In this document: in pieces, positions 7,660-14,606 of the stretch
How positions within the stretch are numbered: the first letter of the stretch is position 1
Layout of the letters: each line of letters opens with the position of its first letter
Notes under the pieces: model-generated
What the model saw: only the letters and a program-made list of their open reading frames with translations
Told to the model about the DNA's origin: nothing
Databases searched by the model: none
Position numbers and translations under genes: made by a program
Origin: an uncultured Dysosmobacter sp.
GTDB lineage: Bacteria > Bacillota > Clostridia > Oscillospirales > Oscillospiraceae
Reading direction: 5' to 3'
Assembly (NCBI GenBank): GCA_934563745.1
Contig: CAKTHE010000026.1
Location: 1-30,907, forward strand
DNA: 30,907 bases

Positions 7660-8946
7660 TCAGGTGAGGATGGGGCAGGTCAGTGCGCCGCAGGGAAGGA
7701 CCATTACCTTCTTCAGGTCCGGCTTGTCCTCGCAGACGTGGGCCCAAGCCTCCTCCGGCGTTTTCACAGGGATCATGCCGGCCAGGCGCACATCTTCATC
7801 GGGCAGACTGCTGATCAGATAGACCTTGGTCATCTTCTGAAGATAGCGCATAGTCAGAAGGGAGATCGCCATTTCCGGGTCGTAGTGGGCGTTCTGTGCA
7901 TCCCACAGGGCGTTGTAATCGGCAAAGTCCGTAAAGCCCTTGCGGTAGCCTTCGGGGCCGAAGCCGTCGAAGCAGTCCGCGCACAGCACCACCGAGGAAC
8001 CGGGGTTCATCACGAAGCCGGCATTGTGCAGGCCCTTGACGCTCTGGAACAGGTTGATGTCCTTGGGATAGCCGCCATTGGAAATGATGGCTGCGTCAAA
8101 GGTTTCGTGCATTTCGATGCCGTAGATCTTCTTGATTTTTTCAACGCCGGCCAGATAAGCTTCCTTCCAGTCGCCGGCCACCAGACCTACAAACTGCCCA
8201 TGGTCGTCCACGATCACGTTGACCAGGAACGTGGGCTTGACCATTGCGGCGATCTCAAACATCTCCTCCGAAACGGGGTTGCCGTCCAGATAGCCGCTGG
8301 TGGCTTTTTCATAGATCTCGTACCGGTGCTCCCGGGAGAAGCAGTTGCGGTGGTTGCCTTCGATCGTGGAGGCGCCCGCCACACCGGGGGCGATGCTCTT
8401 GCGGCCGCCGCCGAAGCCGGCGAAGGTGTGATAGCAGATGCCGCCGGTGAGAATCACATGGTCTGCCGTGGCGACGGTGTGGTTGATGTACACCTCGTTG
8501 CCGCGGACGGTCTTGCCGTAGTGGACCAGGTCATCCGCGTGGCAGTTGTGACTTTCGATCCGGACGCGCCGGCAGGCTTCTTCGCCCGCCAGAATCCGCT
8601 TTTCCTCCTCCGTTGCAGCTGCGTGGTAGCCGCAGGCGATGACCACGGTGATGTTCTCATCGGGGATCCCGCCGGCGTTGAGCTGATTGAGAATTTTGCA
8701 CAGATACAGATCCGTCCGATAGGAGGCGCGGGTCATATCGCTGATGATGACGGCCGCGGTCTCACCGGGCTTTACAAGCTCCGGAATCGGTTTGCTGGCA
8801 ATGGGATGAGCCAGAGCTTCATCCACGGCGGCGCCGAAATCGGCGATCGGTTCACATGCGTGAATGTGAAGCTCCGAGATCTCAAGATCATCGGCCAGTT
8901 CAAACTCCATGGTGGATTTGTAATACGGAACACTGACTTTCTGCAT
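7660..8946 (-). CDS. LarA-like nickel-dependent 2-hydroxyacid racemase/epimerase
   Basis: 428 residues with the canonical LarA layout. His108 (ACGYH), His173 (GICYHTF), Lys183 (GFGGGRKSIAPG) and His199 (IEGNHRN) fall at or within one position of His108, His174, Lys184 and His200 of Lactobacillus plantarum LarA, the catalytic histidines, the lysine tether and the nickel ligand of the nickel-pincer nucleotide cofactor. The known family activity is lactate racemisation, but many homologues act on other 2-hydroxy acids, including sugar acids. The dehydratase neighbours and PrpR-type regulation favour a substrate other than plain lactate (inference). Start ATG at 8946 has a GAGGA motif about 9 bases upstream. 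It follows the large dehydratase subunit by 44 bp in the same operon. Confidence 0.88.
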   Translation of the reverse strand: MQKVSVPYYKSTMEFELADDLEISELHIHACEPIADFGAAVDEALAHPIASKPIPELVKPGETAAVIISDMTRASYRTDLYLCKILNQLNAGGIPDENITVVIACGYHAAATEEEKRILAGEEACRRVRIESHNCHADDLVHYGKTVRGNEVYINHTVATADHVILTGGICYHTFAGFGGGRKSIAPGVAGASTIEGNHRNCFSREHRYEIYEKATSGYLDGNPVSEEMFEIAAMVKPTFLVNVIVDDHGQFVGLVAGDWKEAYLAGVEKIKKIYGIEMHETFDAAIISNGGYPKDINLFQSVKGLHNAGFVMNPGSSVVLCADCFDGFGPEGYRKGFTDFADYNALWDAQNAHYDPEMAISLLTMRYLQKMTKVYLISSLPDEDVRLAGMIPVKTPEEAWAHVCEDKPDLKKVMVLPCGALTCPILT

Positions 8947-8990
8947 AATTCATTCCTCGCCTTCCCCTATTTTAACGTAGAATTTGCCAA

Positions 8991-10151
8991 TTAGCAATAG
9001 CCGCTTAGCTGATCGATGCACATTTCGTTGCATCCGTTCAGCTCGGCCTTGACCGGCTCGCCGTTGCAGACCCGAACGACCAGATCCAGCATTTCACGGC
9101 CCAGCTCCTCCACGGTCTTTTCCCCGCTGATGGATGCGCTGGTGTCCATGTCCAGAATGTCGTTGAGCCACTCATAGGTCTCGTGGTTGCCGGTGACCTT
9201 GATGACCGGTGCCGTGGGAGCACCCACCGGGTTGCCGCGGCCGGTGGTAAAGACCACAACCTGCGCGCCGCCGGCGATCAAAGAGACGGTGGACGCCACG
9301 TCAAAGGCGGTGCCGTCCATAAACACCAGACCCTTTTGATCCACCAGCTGGCCGTATTCATACGCGCCGACGAAGGGACGGGTGCCGCTTTTGTGGATGC
9401 AGCCGATGGACTTTTCCTCCAGCGTCGTGATGCCGCCGGCCTTGTTTCCCGGAGAGGGATTGCAGTTGCGCACATCCTCGCCGTCGTCCAGGTGCTGCTT
9501 TTCGCAGTGCATGATCATGTCATAGATCCGCTGGCCCACCTCGGGTGTGGCGCCCCGGTCCCGCAGGATATTTTCTGCGCCGATGGCTTCCGGCGTCTCT
9601 GCCAGAATGGCTGTGCCGCCGGCGTCCACCAGATAATCCGACACCCAGCCCAGCACCACGTTGGAGGAAAGACCGGAGGTGGGGTCGGAACCGCCGCACT
9701 CCAGGCCCAGGGTCAGTTCGCTCAGATCGCAGGGCTCCCGCTTGCACTGATCGGCCTGAGCCTTCATGGCGGTGATCAGGGCAACGCCCTTTTCCACCGT
9801 CTTTTTCAGGCCGCCCTCTCCCTGGATCGAAATGTATTCCACCGGCTTATTGGTCTTGGCGCCGATCTCCGCCCGATAGCGGTCTTCCTGAATGGTTTCA
9901 CAGCCGTTGCCCACGATCAGAACGCCGTAAACGTTGCCGTTGGCGATCAGGCCGGAGATGATCTCCAGCGTGATGGCCGTGTCCCGGGAATTCTGGGCGC
10001 AGCCGTTGGGGTTTTCCAGATAAGTAACGCCCTCCACTGCCTGACAGATTTTGCGGGCGGCGATGGTCGAGCAGAGGCAGCCGGGCATGACTACCACATG
10101 GTTGCGGACGCCGACGCGGCCGTCGGGCCGTCTGTATCCCTGAAACTGCAT
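8991..10151 (-). CDS. UxaA/GarD-family dehydratase, large (catalytic) subunit
   Basis: 386 residues. The ATG at 10151 is preceded by AAAGGAGG 9 bases upstream, which overlaps the end of the small-subunit gene; a longer frame upstream just reads through that gene. Motifs shared with the C-terminal domain of altronate/galactarate dehydratase: GYRRPDGRVGVRN at the N-terminus, conserved cysteines in NPNGCAQN, VGNGCE and LGLECGGSDPTSG, then GNPVGAPTAPVIKVTGN near the end. These enzymes remove water from hexarates or hexonates to give 2-keto-3-deoxy acids, with an iron centre. In UxaA and GarD the SAF and catalytic domains are fused; here they are separate genes 4 bp apart. The true substrate is unknown; altronate is only the nearest textbook example, and the usual uxaB/uxaC/uxuA/kdg partners are absent. 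Confidence 0.88.
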   Translation of the reverse strand: MQFQGYRRPDGRVGVRNHVVVMPGCLCSTIAARKICQAVEGVTYLENPNGCAQNSRDTAITLEIISGLIANGNVYGVLIVGNGCETIQEDRYRAEIGAKTNKPVEYISIQGEGGLKKTVEKGVALITAMKAQADQCKREPCDLSELTLGLECGGSDPTSGLSSNVVLGWVSDYLVDAGGTAILAETPEAIGAENILRDRGATPEVGQRIYDMIMHCEKQHLDDGEDVRNCNPSPGNKAGGITTLEEKSIGCIHKSGTRPFVGAYEYGQLVDQKGLVFMDGTAFDVASTVSLIAGGAQVVVFTTGRGNPVGAPTAPVIKVTGNHETYEWLNDILDMDTSASISGEKTVEELGREMLDLVVRVCNGEPVKAELNGCNEMCIDQLSGYC

Positions 10152-10155
10152 AGAC

Positions 10156-10434
10156 TCAGTCCTCCTTTTTCTCACTGCCCAGGTTCTGGGTGTGAACATG
10201 GTCGCCGACGGCAATGTCCGCGGTGGCATAGCCGATGTGTTCGCCGTATTTGATCACAGAGCTGTCTTTTTTGACGGCATGTACAGCGATTTTGTGGTAG
10301 ACGGGAATCTCCTGCCGGGCGACGACGCTGTGCTCTTGTCCGTTGATGGAATAGACCACGGTGTCGCCGGGATGAATCGTCTGAGTCACCGTCACGACGT
10401 CATCCTTCGGGGTGATGATAATAGCGTTTTCCAT
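10156..10434 (-). CDS. UxaA/GarD-family dehydratase, small subunit (SAF domain)
   Basis: 92 residues forming one SAF domain: PGDTVVYSINGQEHSVVARQEIPVYHKIAVHAV, then a glycine-rich IKYGEHIGYATADIAVGDHVHTQNL ending that matches the N-terminal part of altronate dehydratase. ATG at 10434 is chosen because GAGGAGG lies 7 bases upstream. It is the first gene after the sigma-54 promoter and is followed after 4 bp by the catalytic subunit, so the two should form one enzyme. Confidence 0.88.
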   Translation of the reverse strand: MENAIIITPKDDVVTVTQTIHPGDTVVYSINGQEHSVVARQEIPVYHKIAVHAVKKDSSVIKYGEHIGYATADIAVGDHVHTQNLGSEKKED

Positions 10435-10490
10435 GAAAGCCCTCCTCCTCATTTCTGCGTATCAGCGCATAAAGGGTCTAAAAAGTAATA

Positions 10491-10507
10491 AGCAAACCCC
10501 GTGCCAG
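10491..10507 (-). promoter_or_regulatory. Sigma-54 (RpoN) promoter, perfect consensus
   Basis: On the - strand the sequence CTGGCACGGGGTTTGCT matches YTGGCACGRNNNTTGCW at every defined position, with GG and GC separated by 10 bases. The predicted transcription start is near 10480, giving a leader of about 46 nt before the SAF-subunit gene. The divergent neighbour encodes a sigma-54 activator, as expected for such a promoter. Confidence 0.92.
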
Positions 10508-10592
10508 AGTGTGGGAATATCCGGACGGGCAGGAAAGGACCGGTTCCCAACGCCTGCACTGCCGGTCGTGCGCTGTGCACACATTCTACAAA

Positions 10593-10606
10593 TTTCAAGA
10601 ATGAAA
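10593..10606. promoter_or_regulatory. Candidate activator-binding site 1 (TTTCA-AGAA-TGAAA)
   Basis: Perfect 5-bp inverted repeat with a 4-base spacer, centred about 119 bp upstream of the predicted sigma-54 start, a typical enhancer distance. A second copy follows 19 bp away. Assignment to the adjacent PrpR-type regulator is inference. Confidence 0.6.
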
Positions 10607-10611
10607 ATCTA

Positions 10612-10625
10612 TTTCATTTTTGAAA
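10612..10625. promoter_or_regulatory. Candidate activator-binding site 2 (TTTCA-TTTT-TGAAA)
   Basis: Second copy of the same inverted repeat, about 138 bp upstream of the sigma-54 start. Its left arm coincides with the -35 hexamer of the regulator's own promoter, so bound activator could repress its own gene. Confidence 0.6.
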
Positions 10626-10640
10626 TGAATGTGATATAAT
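10612..10640 (+). promoter_or_regulatory. Promoter of the sigma-54 activator gene
   Basis: TTTCAT (10612-10617), 17-base spacer, TATAAT (10635-10640) with an extended -10 TGA in front. Transcription would start near 10647, about 50 nt before the ATG. Confidence 0.7.
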
Positions 10641-10697
10641 GAAAGCCGGCGCCCCCGAAGGGGAGGCGGTTTTAAGCGGGAAAGGAGCGGTGCGGCA

Positions 10698-12620
10698 ATG
10701 GATGAGCAGGGACAGCCGAAATTTCTTGCGGTTTATTACGATGAATCGGTCGTGATCCGGGGCGTGAAGGAGATTGACGCGGCAATCTATAAAAATATCG
10801 TCGGCCCGCCGGGACCGCAGCTGATCGAGCAGATCCGGGCGGCCTGCCGGGAAACGGAGATCGCCGGCGTGTTGACCCGGGGCAGCCTGGCCTGGTACCT
10901 GCATGCGCAGAAGATCCCGGTGCCGATCTTTGATATCAAATGCGGGATCGGAACCGTGCTGCACCTGATCCGGGTCTGTACGGAGGCCGGTTATTCCCAG
11001 ATCGGCATTTTCGAAGTGGACCGCTCGGCACTTCCGGAGGAGAAGGACGGCCTGCACGAGATTTTAAAGCTGAACGGCTGCACGGTACGTTACTATAAGA
11101 TGCGCAATCATGAAAACCTGGGCTGCATCATCCGGCAGCTGGCCGCCGCCGGTGCGCTGGACGTGGTGGTGGGGGACTCAGAGCCGCTGCTGATTGCCCG
11201 GTCGCTGCATCTGCCGGAGCTGCCGTTTTATCTGGACGAGAACCAGTGGCTGGCAGCCTTGGAAGAGGCCCGCTATCTTACGGAGGTGACCCGTAAGGAA
11301 AAAAGCCAGGATAATTTCATTGAAGTCATTACCAACATCATTTCGGAGGCGGTCATCATTGTCGACGGAGCCGGCCGGGTCAAGCGCTGCAATCAGAAGG
11401 GGACGCAGTTGTTTGAAACGGCGCATACGCCCAGCCGCATTGAAGAGCTTGTCCCCGGCGGGATGGAGAGCCTGCTGGCCCAGCCGGCCAACCAGCTGAT
11501 GACGATGCACTCCCGGCAGTATGTGGTCAATGTGGTGCCGCTGCTGATAGGGGCGGAGGAGCACTATGCGGTGATCTTTAACAACGTCCGCTATGTGGAA
11601 GGCATGGAGATGTCCATCCGCCGTCAGAATAAGAGCATGGGGCTGACGGCAAAGTTCACCTTTGAAACTATGATCGCCCAGGATCCGGCCACCCGCAAGC
11701 TGGTGAAGGTGGCAAAAAAATACGCCCGCACCAACAGTACGGTTCTGATCTGCGGGGAGACGGGGACCGGCAAGGAGGTCTTTGCCTCCAGCATCCACAA
11801 CGCAAGTCCGCGGGCGGAGGGGCCGTTTGTGGCCATCAACTGCGCGGCGCTGAGTGAGACGCTGATCGAGTCGGAGCTGTTCGGCTATGAAAAAGGCGCG
11901 TTTACCGGGGCGCTCAGAGGGGGCAAGGCGGGCCTTTTTGAGCTGGCGCACCGGGGCAGCATTTTTCTGGACGAGGTGGGCGAGCTGCCGATGCAGCTGC
12001 AGGCCAAGCTGCTGCGGGTCCTGCAGGAGAAGGAGATCATGCGCGTGGGCGGCAATAAAGTGATCCCCGTGGACGTGCGGGTCATCGCCGCCACCAATCA
12101 GGACCTGCGGGAAATGGTGCGGGAGAATAAATTCCGGGAGGACCTGTATTACCGCCTGGCTCTGCTGGAGATCGAGATCCCGCCCCTGCGCCGCCGTCCG
12201 GGAGATATTATCCCTCTGTTCACCAGCTTCCTGCTGGAGACGGCCGAACGGGAGGGGCGGTCGATCTATTGGAACAGCACCGATATTTTTATGCCGCTGC
12301 TGACCAGCCCCTGGAGCGGAAACATCCGGGAGCTCCGCAATATGGCCGAGCGGGTGGTGCTGCTGTGCGAGGGCAACAAGCTGACCGAAAGCGTGATTGC
12401 GTCCATGCTGCGCCGCAGCACGGCGGATCTGCGGGGCGAGGCGCAGTACAGCTGTGGGATCACCGGCGATCTCAAAGCCTTTGAGCGTCAGTACATCGAG
12501 TTTTTGCTGCGCCGTTTCGGCGGCGATCGGGACAAGCTGTGCCGCTATCTGGGGATGAGCAAAACGACCCTCTGGCGAAAGCTGTCCCGCGGCGGAGAGG
12601 ATCCGGCACAGCCGGAGTGA
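10698..12620 (+). CDS. PrpR-type sigma-54-dependent transcriptional activator
   Basis: 640 residues in four parts: an N-terminal PrpR_N sensory region (about 5-185, with GVLTRGSLAWYLHAQKIPVPIFDI), a PAS-like region (about 208-310), an AAA+ sigma-54 interaction domain (about 325-560) and a C-terminal Fis-type helix-turn-helix (GGDRDKLCRYLGMSKTTLWRKL). The AAA+ domain has Walker A GETGTGKE (about 353-360), GAFTGA (about 400-405), Walker B SIFLDEVGE and the arginine-rich PPLRRRPGDI. The intact GAFTGA loop indicates true sigma-54 activation. In PrpR the N-terminal domain senses 2-methylcitrate; here the ligand is more likely an intermediate of the neighbouring pathway (inference). ATG at 10698 has AAAGGAG 10 bases upstream. 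It is divergent from, and very probably activates, the dehydratase-LarA operon. Confidence 0.93.
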   Translation: MDEQGQPKFLAVYYDESVVIRGVKEIDAAIYKNIVGPPGPQLIEQIRAACRETEIAGVLTRGSLAWYLHAQKIPVPIFDIKCGIGTVLHLIRVCTEAGYSQIGIFEVDRSALPEEKDGLHEILKLNGCTVRYYKMRNHENLGCIIRQLAAAGALDVVVGDSEPLLIARSLHLPELPFYLDENQWLAALEEARYLTEVTRKEKSQDNFIEVITNIISEAVIIVDGAGRVKRCNQKGTQLFETAHTPSRIEELVPGGMESLLAQPANQLMTMHSRQYVVNVVPLLIGAEEHYAVIFNNVRYVEGMEMSIRRQNKSMGLTAKFTFETMIAQDPATRKLVKVAKKYARTNSTVLICGETGTGKEVFASSIHNASPRAEGPFVAINCAALSETLIESELFGYEKGAFTGALRGGKAGLFELAHRGSIFLDEVGELPMQLQAKLLRVLQEKEIMRVGGNKVIPVDVRVIAATNQDLREMVRENKFREDLYYRLALLEIEIPPLRRRPGDIIPLFTSFLLETAEREGRSIYWNSTDIFMPLLTSPWSGNIRELRNMAERVVLLCEGNKLTESVIASMLRRSTADLRGEAQYSCGITGDLKAFERQYIEFLLRRFGGDRDKLCRYLGMSKTTLWRKLSRGGEDPAQPE

Positions 12621-12691
12621 CCGCATTCCAAAAAACGGACCGTTTTCCGGAAGTATCCGACCTTTTTTGTCAGGTTTTGAAAAGGTTCATC

Positions 12692-12738
12692 TTGACCCAA
12701 TAGAAAATGTAAGGTAAAATAAGTAATTGTGCTACAAT
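12692..12738 (+). promoter_or_regulatory. Promoter region of the MFS carrier gene
   Basis: TTGACC (12692-12697), 17-base spacer, TAAAAT (12715-12720) is a good sigma-70 match. A second possible -10, TACAAT at 12733-12738 with an extended TGC, would start transcription near 12745. No sigma-54 (-24/-12) pattern was found here. Confidence 0.6.
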
Positions 12739-12743
12739 GCGGG

Positions 12744-12757
12744 TTTCCGTATTGAAA
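12744..12757. promoter_or_regulatory. Near-copy of the activator repeat (TTTCC-GTAT-TGAAA)
   Basis: Differs by one base from the TTTCA-N4-TGAAA repeat found twice upstream of the sigma-54 promoter, and lies at the likely start of transcription of the carrier gene. It would be well placed for repression; the link is inference. Confidence 0.4.
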
Positions 12758-12830
12758 GAATTTGCGCTGCCTGTGAAGGCGGCGTCGGGGGTGCGAAAAC
12801 TCCCTGAAAAAAGTGAACATAGGAGGAAGT

Positions 12831-14024
12831 ATGAAACGCGTATTATTTGTCATTGTGGGCGTTGTGGTGATGCTGTTCGCCGGCTTCGTCTACGCATGGA
12901 GCGTGCTCTCCGGCCCCATCGCCGCTGAGTTCCCCACCTGGAGTTCTGCAGATCTGTCTCTGAACTTCACTATCTGCATGGCCTGTTTCTGCCTGGGCGG
13001 CCTGTCTGCGGGCCTGCTGAGCGGCAAGATCTCGCCCCGCTTTAACCTGCTGATCTCCGGCGCCCTGTTCCTGGGCGGTTTCCTGTGGGTGGCCGGCATC
13101 AGCTCCACGGTTACGCTGTACCTGAGCTTCGGCGTGCTGTGCGGAGCCGCTTCCGGCTTTGCCTACAACGCGGTGATGTCCATGGTGCCCAAGTGGTTCC
13201 CGGATTCTCAGGGCACGGTGTCCGGCCTGCTGCTGATGGGCTTCGGCGCCAGCAGCCTGATTATCGGCACGGTGTATACCAACCTGACCGCCACGATGGA
13301 CTGGAGAAACTTCTTCTCCTTCATGGGGCCGCTGACCGCTGTGATCATGGTCATCGGCTTCCTGGTGCTGAGTCCTGTGCCGGCCAAGGCGCCCGCCGCC
13401 AACGGTGCGGCCGCAGCTGCTGCCAGCAACGATTACACCACCGCGCAGATGCTGCGTCAGTCCAACTTCTGGCTGTTCTTCTTCTGGGGCGTTCTGCTCA
13501 GCGGCGCCGGCCTGGCGGTGATCTCTCTGGCCCGGCCCATGGCTACCAGCATCGGCACGGCGGCTGCTGCCGGAACCATCTCTCTGGTGGTCGGCATGAT
13601 CTCCGTGTGCAACGGTGTGGGCCGCGTGATCATCGGTGCCCTGTTTGACCGGATGACCTCCAAGGCCGTGATTCGGCTGGCGACGGTGCTGTATTTCGTC
13701 AGCTCGCTGCTGCTGATGGCGGCCGAGGCCACCAAGAGCTTCGTGATCCTGATCGTCGCGTTCGTGGTGACCGGCCTGGCTTACGGCAGCTGCCCCACCA
13801 TGGCTGCTGCGTTTACCAAGAAGGTCTTCGGTGAGAAGCACTATTCCGTCAACTATTCCATCATGAACCTGAACCTGCTGCTGGCCTCCTTCGGAAGCAC
13901 CATTGCCGGCACGCTGTTTGACAAGACCGGCACCTTCTTCTCCGTGTACATCATGATGCTGATCTTCTGCGTGGGCGCCTTCCTGTGCTCCCTCCGGATC
14001 AAGACCGGCGAAGAGAAGAAGTAA
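12831..14024 (+). CDS. OFA-family MFS transporter (organic/sugar acid carrier)
   Basis: 397 residues with about 12 hydrophobic segments. The N-terminal GFVYAWSVLSGPI and the GFAYNAVMSMVPKWFPDSQGTVSGLLLMGFG segment are typical of the oxalate/formate-antiporter (OFA) branch of the major facilitator superfamily. A central hydrophilic alanine-rich linker (APAANGAAAAAASNDYT) separates the two six-helix halves. ATG at 12831 is chosen over an earlier GTG because AGGAGG lies immediately upstream (4-base spacing). OFA members import or exchange small carboxylates. Position next to the regulator suggests that it brings in the substrate of the dehydratase/LarA pathway (inference). A strong terminator follows. 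Confidence 0.9.
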   Translation: MKRVLFVIVGVVVMLFAGFVYAWSVLSGPIAAEFPTWSSADLSLNFTICMACFCLGGLSAGLLSGKISPRFNLLISGALFLGGFLWVAGISSTVTLYLSFGVLCGAASGFAYNAVMSMVPKWFPDSQGTVSGLLLMGFGASSLIIGTVYTNLTATMDWRNFFSFMGPLTAVIMVIGFLVLSPVPAKAPAANGAAAAAASNDYTTAQMLRQSNFWLFFFWGVLLSGAGLAVISLARPMATSIGTAAAAGTISLVVGMISVCNGVGRVIIGALFDRMTSKAVIRLATVLYFVSSLLLMAAEATKSFVILIVAFVVTGLAYGSCPTMAAAFTKKVFGEKHYSVNYSIMNLNLLLASFGSTIAGTLFDKTGTFFSVYIMMLIFCVGAFLCSLRIKTGEEKK

Positions 14025-14084
14025 GCTGCTTTGCCCCGGCCTTCCTAAGCGGCTTAGCAGCATCGAAGCAAACAGATAAAGGCA

Positions 14085-14122
14085 TTCCCCCGCGGGCATT
14101 TTGCCTGCGGGGGAACTTTTTT
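14085..14122 (+). terminator. Intrinsic terminator of the MFS gene
   Basis: TTCCCCCGCGGGCA pairs with TGCCTGCGGGGGAA (one mismatch near the loop) and is followed by CTTTTTT. Confidence 0.9.
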
Positions 14123-14160
14123 GAATTGTTGCAAAAACCATCGTACTTTTGGACGAAATG

Positions 14161-14169
14161 TGGTACACT
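14161..14169 (+). promoter_or_regulatory. Extended -10 promoter candidate for trxA
   Basis: TGG-TACACT has the TGn extension in front of a fair -10 hexamer, 59 bp before the thioredoxin ATG. No clear -35 is present. Confidence 0.35.
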
Positions 14170-14228
14170 ATCGACATACAGGGCAGATCGCCCTGCGAGG
14201 ATTTTGAAAAGGCAAAGGAGTGTTTGCG

Positions 14229-14546
14229 ATGGCAGCTGTGCATTTGAAGACGGCGGATTTTGACGCCGCCGTTTCCGCCGCCCCGCTGGCGTTGGTGGAT
14301 TTTTGGGCTTCCTGGTGCGGCCCGTGCAAGATGCTGGGTCCCACGATTGAAGAGCTGGCCGACGCGTACGCCGGCCGGGCGCTGGTGGCAAAGGTCAATG
14401 TGGATGAAGAACCGGACCTGGCCCGCCGCTTCGGTGTGATGAGCATCCCCACTGTGGTGGTGCTGAAAGGCGGGCAGGAGCTGACACGGGTCGTGGGGGT
14501 ACAGCCGGCGGCCGTTTTCCGGCGGGAGCTGGATGCGAACCTTTAA
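14229..14546 (+). CDS. trxA: Thioredoxin
   Basis: 105 residues, normal thioredoxin length. Active site WCGPCK (Cys30, Cys33) follows VDFWAS, and the cis-proline loop appears as MSIPTVVV. It reduces protein disulfides in the cytoplasm, normally recharged by thioredoxin reductase, which is not in the window. ATG at 14229 is chosen because AAAGGAG lies 8 bases upstream; the GTG at 14220 overlaps that site. It is a single-gene unit between two terminators. Confidence 0.95.
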   Translation: MAAVHLKTADFDAAVSAAPLALVDFWASWCGPCKMLGPTIEELADAYAGRALVAKVNVDEEPDLARRFGVMSIPTVVVLKGGQELTRVVGVQPAAVFRRELDANL

Positions 14547-14556
14547 AAAGGCGGAT

Positions 14557-14593
14557 AAAAAGCGCGGGACCGGAGCTCGGTCCCGCGCTTTTT
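14557..14593. terminator. Bidirectional terminator between trxA and htpG
   Basis: AAAAAGCGCGGGACCG pairs perfectly with CGGTCCCGCGCTTTTT across a 5-base loop; both strands end in a run of T. It serves the converging trxA and htpG genes. Confidence 0.92.
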
Positions 14594-14606
14594 GACGGGT
14601 AGAAAA

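Noticed and set aside
12633..12668. Terminator directly after the sigma-54 activator gene
   Set aside because: AAAACG/CGTTTT and CGGA/TCCG stems and a later T-run are present, but the stem next to the T-run is only 4 bp; too weak to call.
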